This document shows positions 62,886 to 64,000 of a DNA stretch of 64,000 nucleotides, piece after piece. The position numbers were made by a program, and so were the translations under genes. The stretch is taken from positions 62,001 to 126,000 of the forward strand of contig CACZCK010000008.1 of NCBI GenBank assembly GCA_902779675.1, written 5' to 3'. The stretch is from an uncultured Coriobacteriaceae bacterium (GTDB lineage: Bacteria > Actinomycetota > Coriobacteriia > Coriobacteriales > Atopobiaceae). Positions within the stretch are counted from its first letter, which is position 1. Each line of letters begins with the position of its first letter. Under the pieces are notes generated by a model, which was not told the DNA's origin, did no database searches, and saw only the letters and a program-made list of their open reading frames with translations.

Positions 62886-63794
62886 CTACGAGAAGGCCGC
62901 GCAGATGGCGTCGAGCAGCATCACGGCAAAGGTCTGCGCGTCGCCGGTGGTAAAGGTGCCGTCGTAGTCCAGGCCAAAGGGCAGCTCGAGACGCACCAGC
63001 GGCGGCTTGCGACGCGAGCTCTCACAGGCCGTGCGAATGCGCTGCGGCAGCGTGTCGATATCGTCGGTGGTGAGGTTGGGCGTCTTGGACCCGCCCACGA
63101 GCGGGGTGGTAGCCAGCACGAGCACCAGCTGGTCGCCACTACGCGACTGCTCGGGGGTGCTTACCAGGTCGAGGCCGTTCTTGTCGGTGGTGGCCGAGGC
63201 TAGGTTCCAGATACGGCCGGCCACGTTGCGCGAGATTGGGTCCTCGGCGGTCATCGAGATCTGCATGCGTTCCAGGACCTCTGCGGCGCGTGCGAAGCCC
63301 ATGCCGCCCATGGGGTGCGGACCCGCGGCGGGCTTGCCTCCCCACACGTGATGCAGGCGGTCGATGGCGTCGAAGGTGTCGGGGAAGGCCATGCCGTCGG
63401 CAAGCTGGCCCTGGCTCTCCTGGAACTGCTTGACGGCGGCCTCGGTGTGCACGCCATAGTAGCCGTCGGGTTCGCCGCACGAGAAGCCCAGAATGTTGAG
63501 GCACTTCTGCAGCTGGCGCACGTCAGCCCCATGGAAGTTGGGAAGCCGCAGGTACAGCGTGCGGTCACCCATGCGATAACCCTCGTCGACGAGCGTGGAC
63601 CACGTGGCCGTGTCGACCTCGGCGCCTAGAGGCAGGCCGTGGTCGAGCCTAAAACGCGCCACCGCCGTCGCGGTGGAGGCGCCAAAGGTCTGCGCTTCGC
63701 GTTCGGCCTCGTCGGCCTCGTATCCCAGCGCGCACAGGCGCGCCTGAATGTCCTCGACTGCGGCGCCGGTCGCGCCCTCCCTAATCGGATCCAT
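62886..63794 (-). CDS. Protein with two peptidoglycan-binding (PG_binding_1) domains
   Basis: 302 residues, no signal peptide. Two PG_binding_1 repeats occupy about 4-75 and 77-145 (GATGAAVEDIQARLCALGY, then FGASTATAVARFRLDHGLP; GADVRQLQKCLNILGF, DGYYGVHTEAAVKQFQE). The C-terminal 160 residues are not recognised; it lacks the usual amidase_3 zinc motifs seen in CwlM-type proteins, although the two-repeat layout is the same. The ATG is three to four bases after GGGAGGG; a TTG four codons upstream overlaps that site. Confidence 0.75.
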   Translation of the reverse strand: MDPIREGATGAAVEDIQARLCALGYEADEAEREAQTFGASTATAVARFRLDHGLPLGAEVDTATWSTLVDEGYRMGDRTLYLRLPNFHGADVRQLQKCLNILGFSCGEPDGYYGVHTEAAVKQFQESQGQLADGMAFPDTFDAIDRLHHVWGGKPAAGPHPMGGMGFARAAEVLERMQISMTAEDPISRNVAGRIWNLASATTDKNGLDLVSTPEQSRSGDQLVLVLATTPLVGGSKTPNLTTDDIDTLPQRIRTACESSRRKPPLVRLELPFGLDYDGTFTTGDAQTFAVMLLDAICAAFS

Positions 63795-63823
63795 GTCCCT
63801 CCCCAAAGGCGTGGGCGCTCGCG

Positions 63824-64000
63824 CTATCCGAGACGCTCCACAAAGAAGTCTGCCATAGATTCGAGCACTTCGCTCGCGTGGTCGGCGAGCTCCACACCCG
63901 CGAGGTGCCCCTTGGCACGCTCGACCAGCTGATGCGCCTGCAGCCGCACGTGTTCGACGGCGCCCGCCTGGTCAATGAGCTCGACCGCTCGCGCGAGCTC
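63824..64000 (-). CDS. Polyprenyl synthetase C-terminus (partial)
   Basis: The last 58 codons of a reverse-strand gene that runs off the right edge. The frame reads ARAVELIDQAGAVEHVRL, then VERAKGHLAG and the ending MADFFVERLG, which fits the C-terminus of trans-isoprenyl diphosphate synthases ([A/S]-L-A-D-F-V-V-x-R). The catalytic DDxxD motifs lie outside. It precedes the PG-binding gene by 29 bp on the same strand. Confidence 0.7.
   Translation of the reverse strand, partial: ELARAVELIDQAGAVEHVRLQAHQLVERAKGHLAGVELADHASEVLESMADFFVERLG

Overview
The window comes from a high-GC, Gram-positive-type actinobacterium. Gene content and order best fit an anaerobic Coriobacteriia member (Collinsella, Olsenella or Atopobium relatives). 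The indications are a ribosomal-protein supercluster of actinobacterial type, a ferredoxin-dependent 2-oxoacid oxidoreductase, several AMP-forming acyl-CoA synthetases, GTG/TTG starts and strong GC bias at third codon positions. No phage, IS or CRISPR gene is visible. The genus is an inference.

Layout. (1) 1-4414: the end of ispD, then ispF, a PH-domain membrane protein, cysS, rlmB and a YacP-type NYN nuclease, all on +. (2) 4464-6388: tRNA-Thr(UGU) with a 163-bp tandem duplication of its 3' end, and a reverse-strand polytopic membrane protein. (3) 6545-20593: tRNA-Tyr, tRNA-Thr, tRNA-Met, tuf, rpmG, tRNA-Trp, secE, nusG, rplK, rplA, an L10 leader with rplJ-rplL, then rpoB-rpoC. (4) 20774-33954: a metabolic insert where rpoC would commonly be followed by rpsL. 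It holds a HerA-like ATPase, an XRE-cupin regulator, three acyl-CoA synthetase genes (one fused to a TIM-barrel domain) and a reverse-strand operon for a VOR-type 2-oxoacid:ferredoxin oxidoreductase with a P-loop ATPase. (5) 34179-55153: rpsL, rpsG, fusA, rpsJ, then the S10/spc/alpha clusters (rplC to rplQ), with a D-2-hydroxyacid dehydrogenase inserted between rplX and rplE. (6) 55274-64000: truA, a His-rich metal permease, a glycosyltransferase, reverse-strand pyrE and pth, tRNA-Gln, glmU-prs, a peptidoglycan-binding-domain protein and the end of a polyprenyl synthetase.

How it works together. Most of the window is transcription and translation machinery under a few strong promoters (before tRNA-Tyr/tuf, rpmG, rpsL and rplE) and punctuated by hairpin terminators. 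The metabolic insert suggests oxidative decarboxylation of 2-oxoacids to acyl-CoAs with reduced ferredoxin, handled together with the acyl-CoA synthetases.

Most notable. RpoC carries a C-terminal domain resembling the RNA polymerase alpha CTD and retaining several of its DNA-contact residues. Two of the acyl-CoA synthetase genes have matching leaders: a TGGTATAA promoter, a short Val- or Leu-rich ORF, and a conserved hairpin starting at the stop codon. fusA and the TIM-barrel/acyl-CoA synthetase fusion each contain a short frameshifting deletion that is probably an assembly or sequencing error. The window is also rich in long intergenic palindromes, including a perfect 40-bp inverted repeat, an imperfect hairpin of about 200 nt, and a dispersed CTGACTCA hairpin family.
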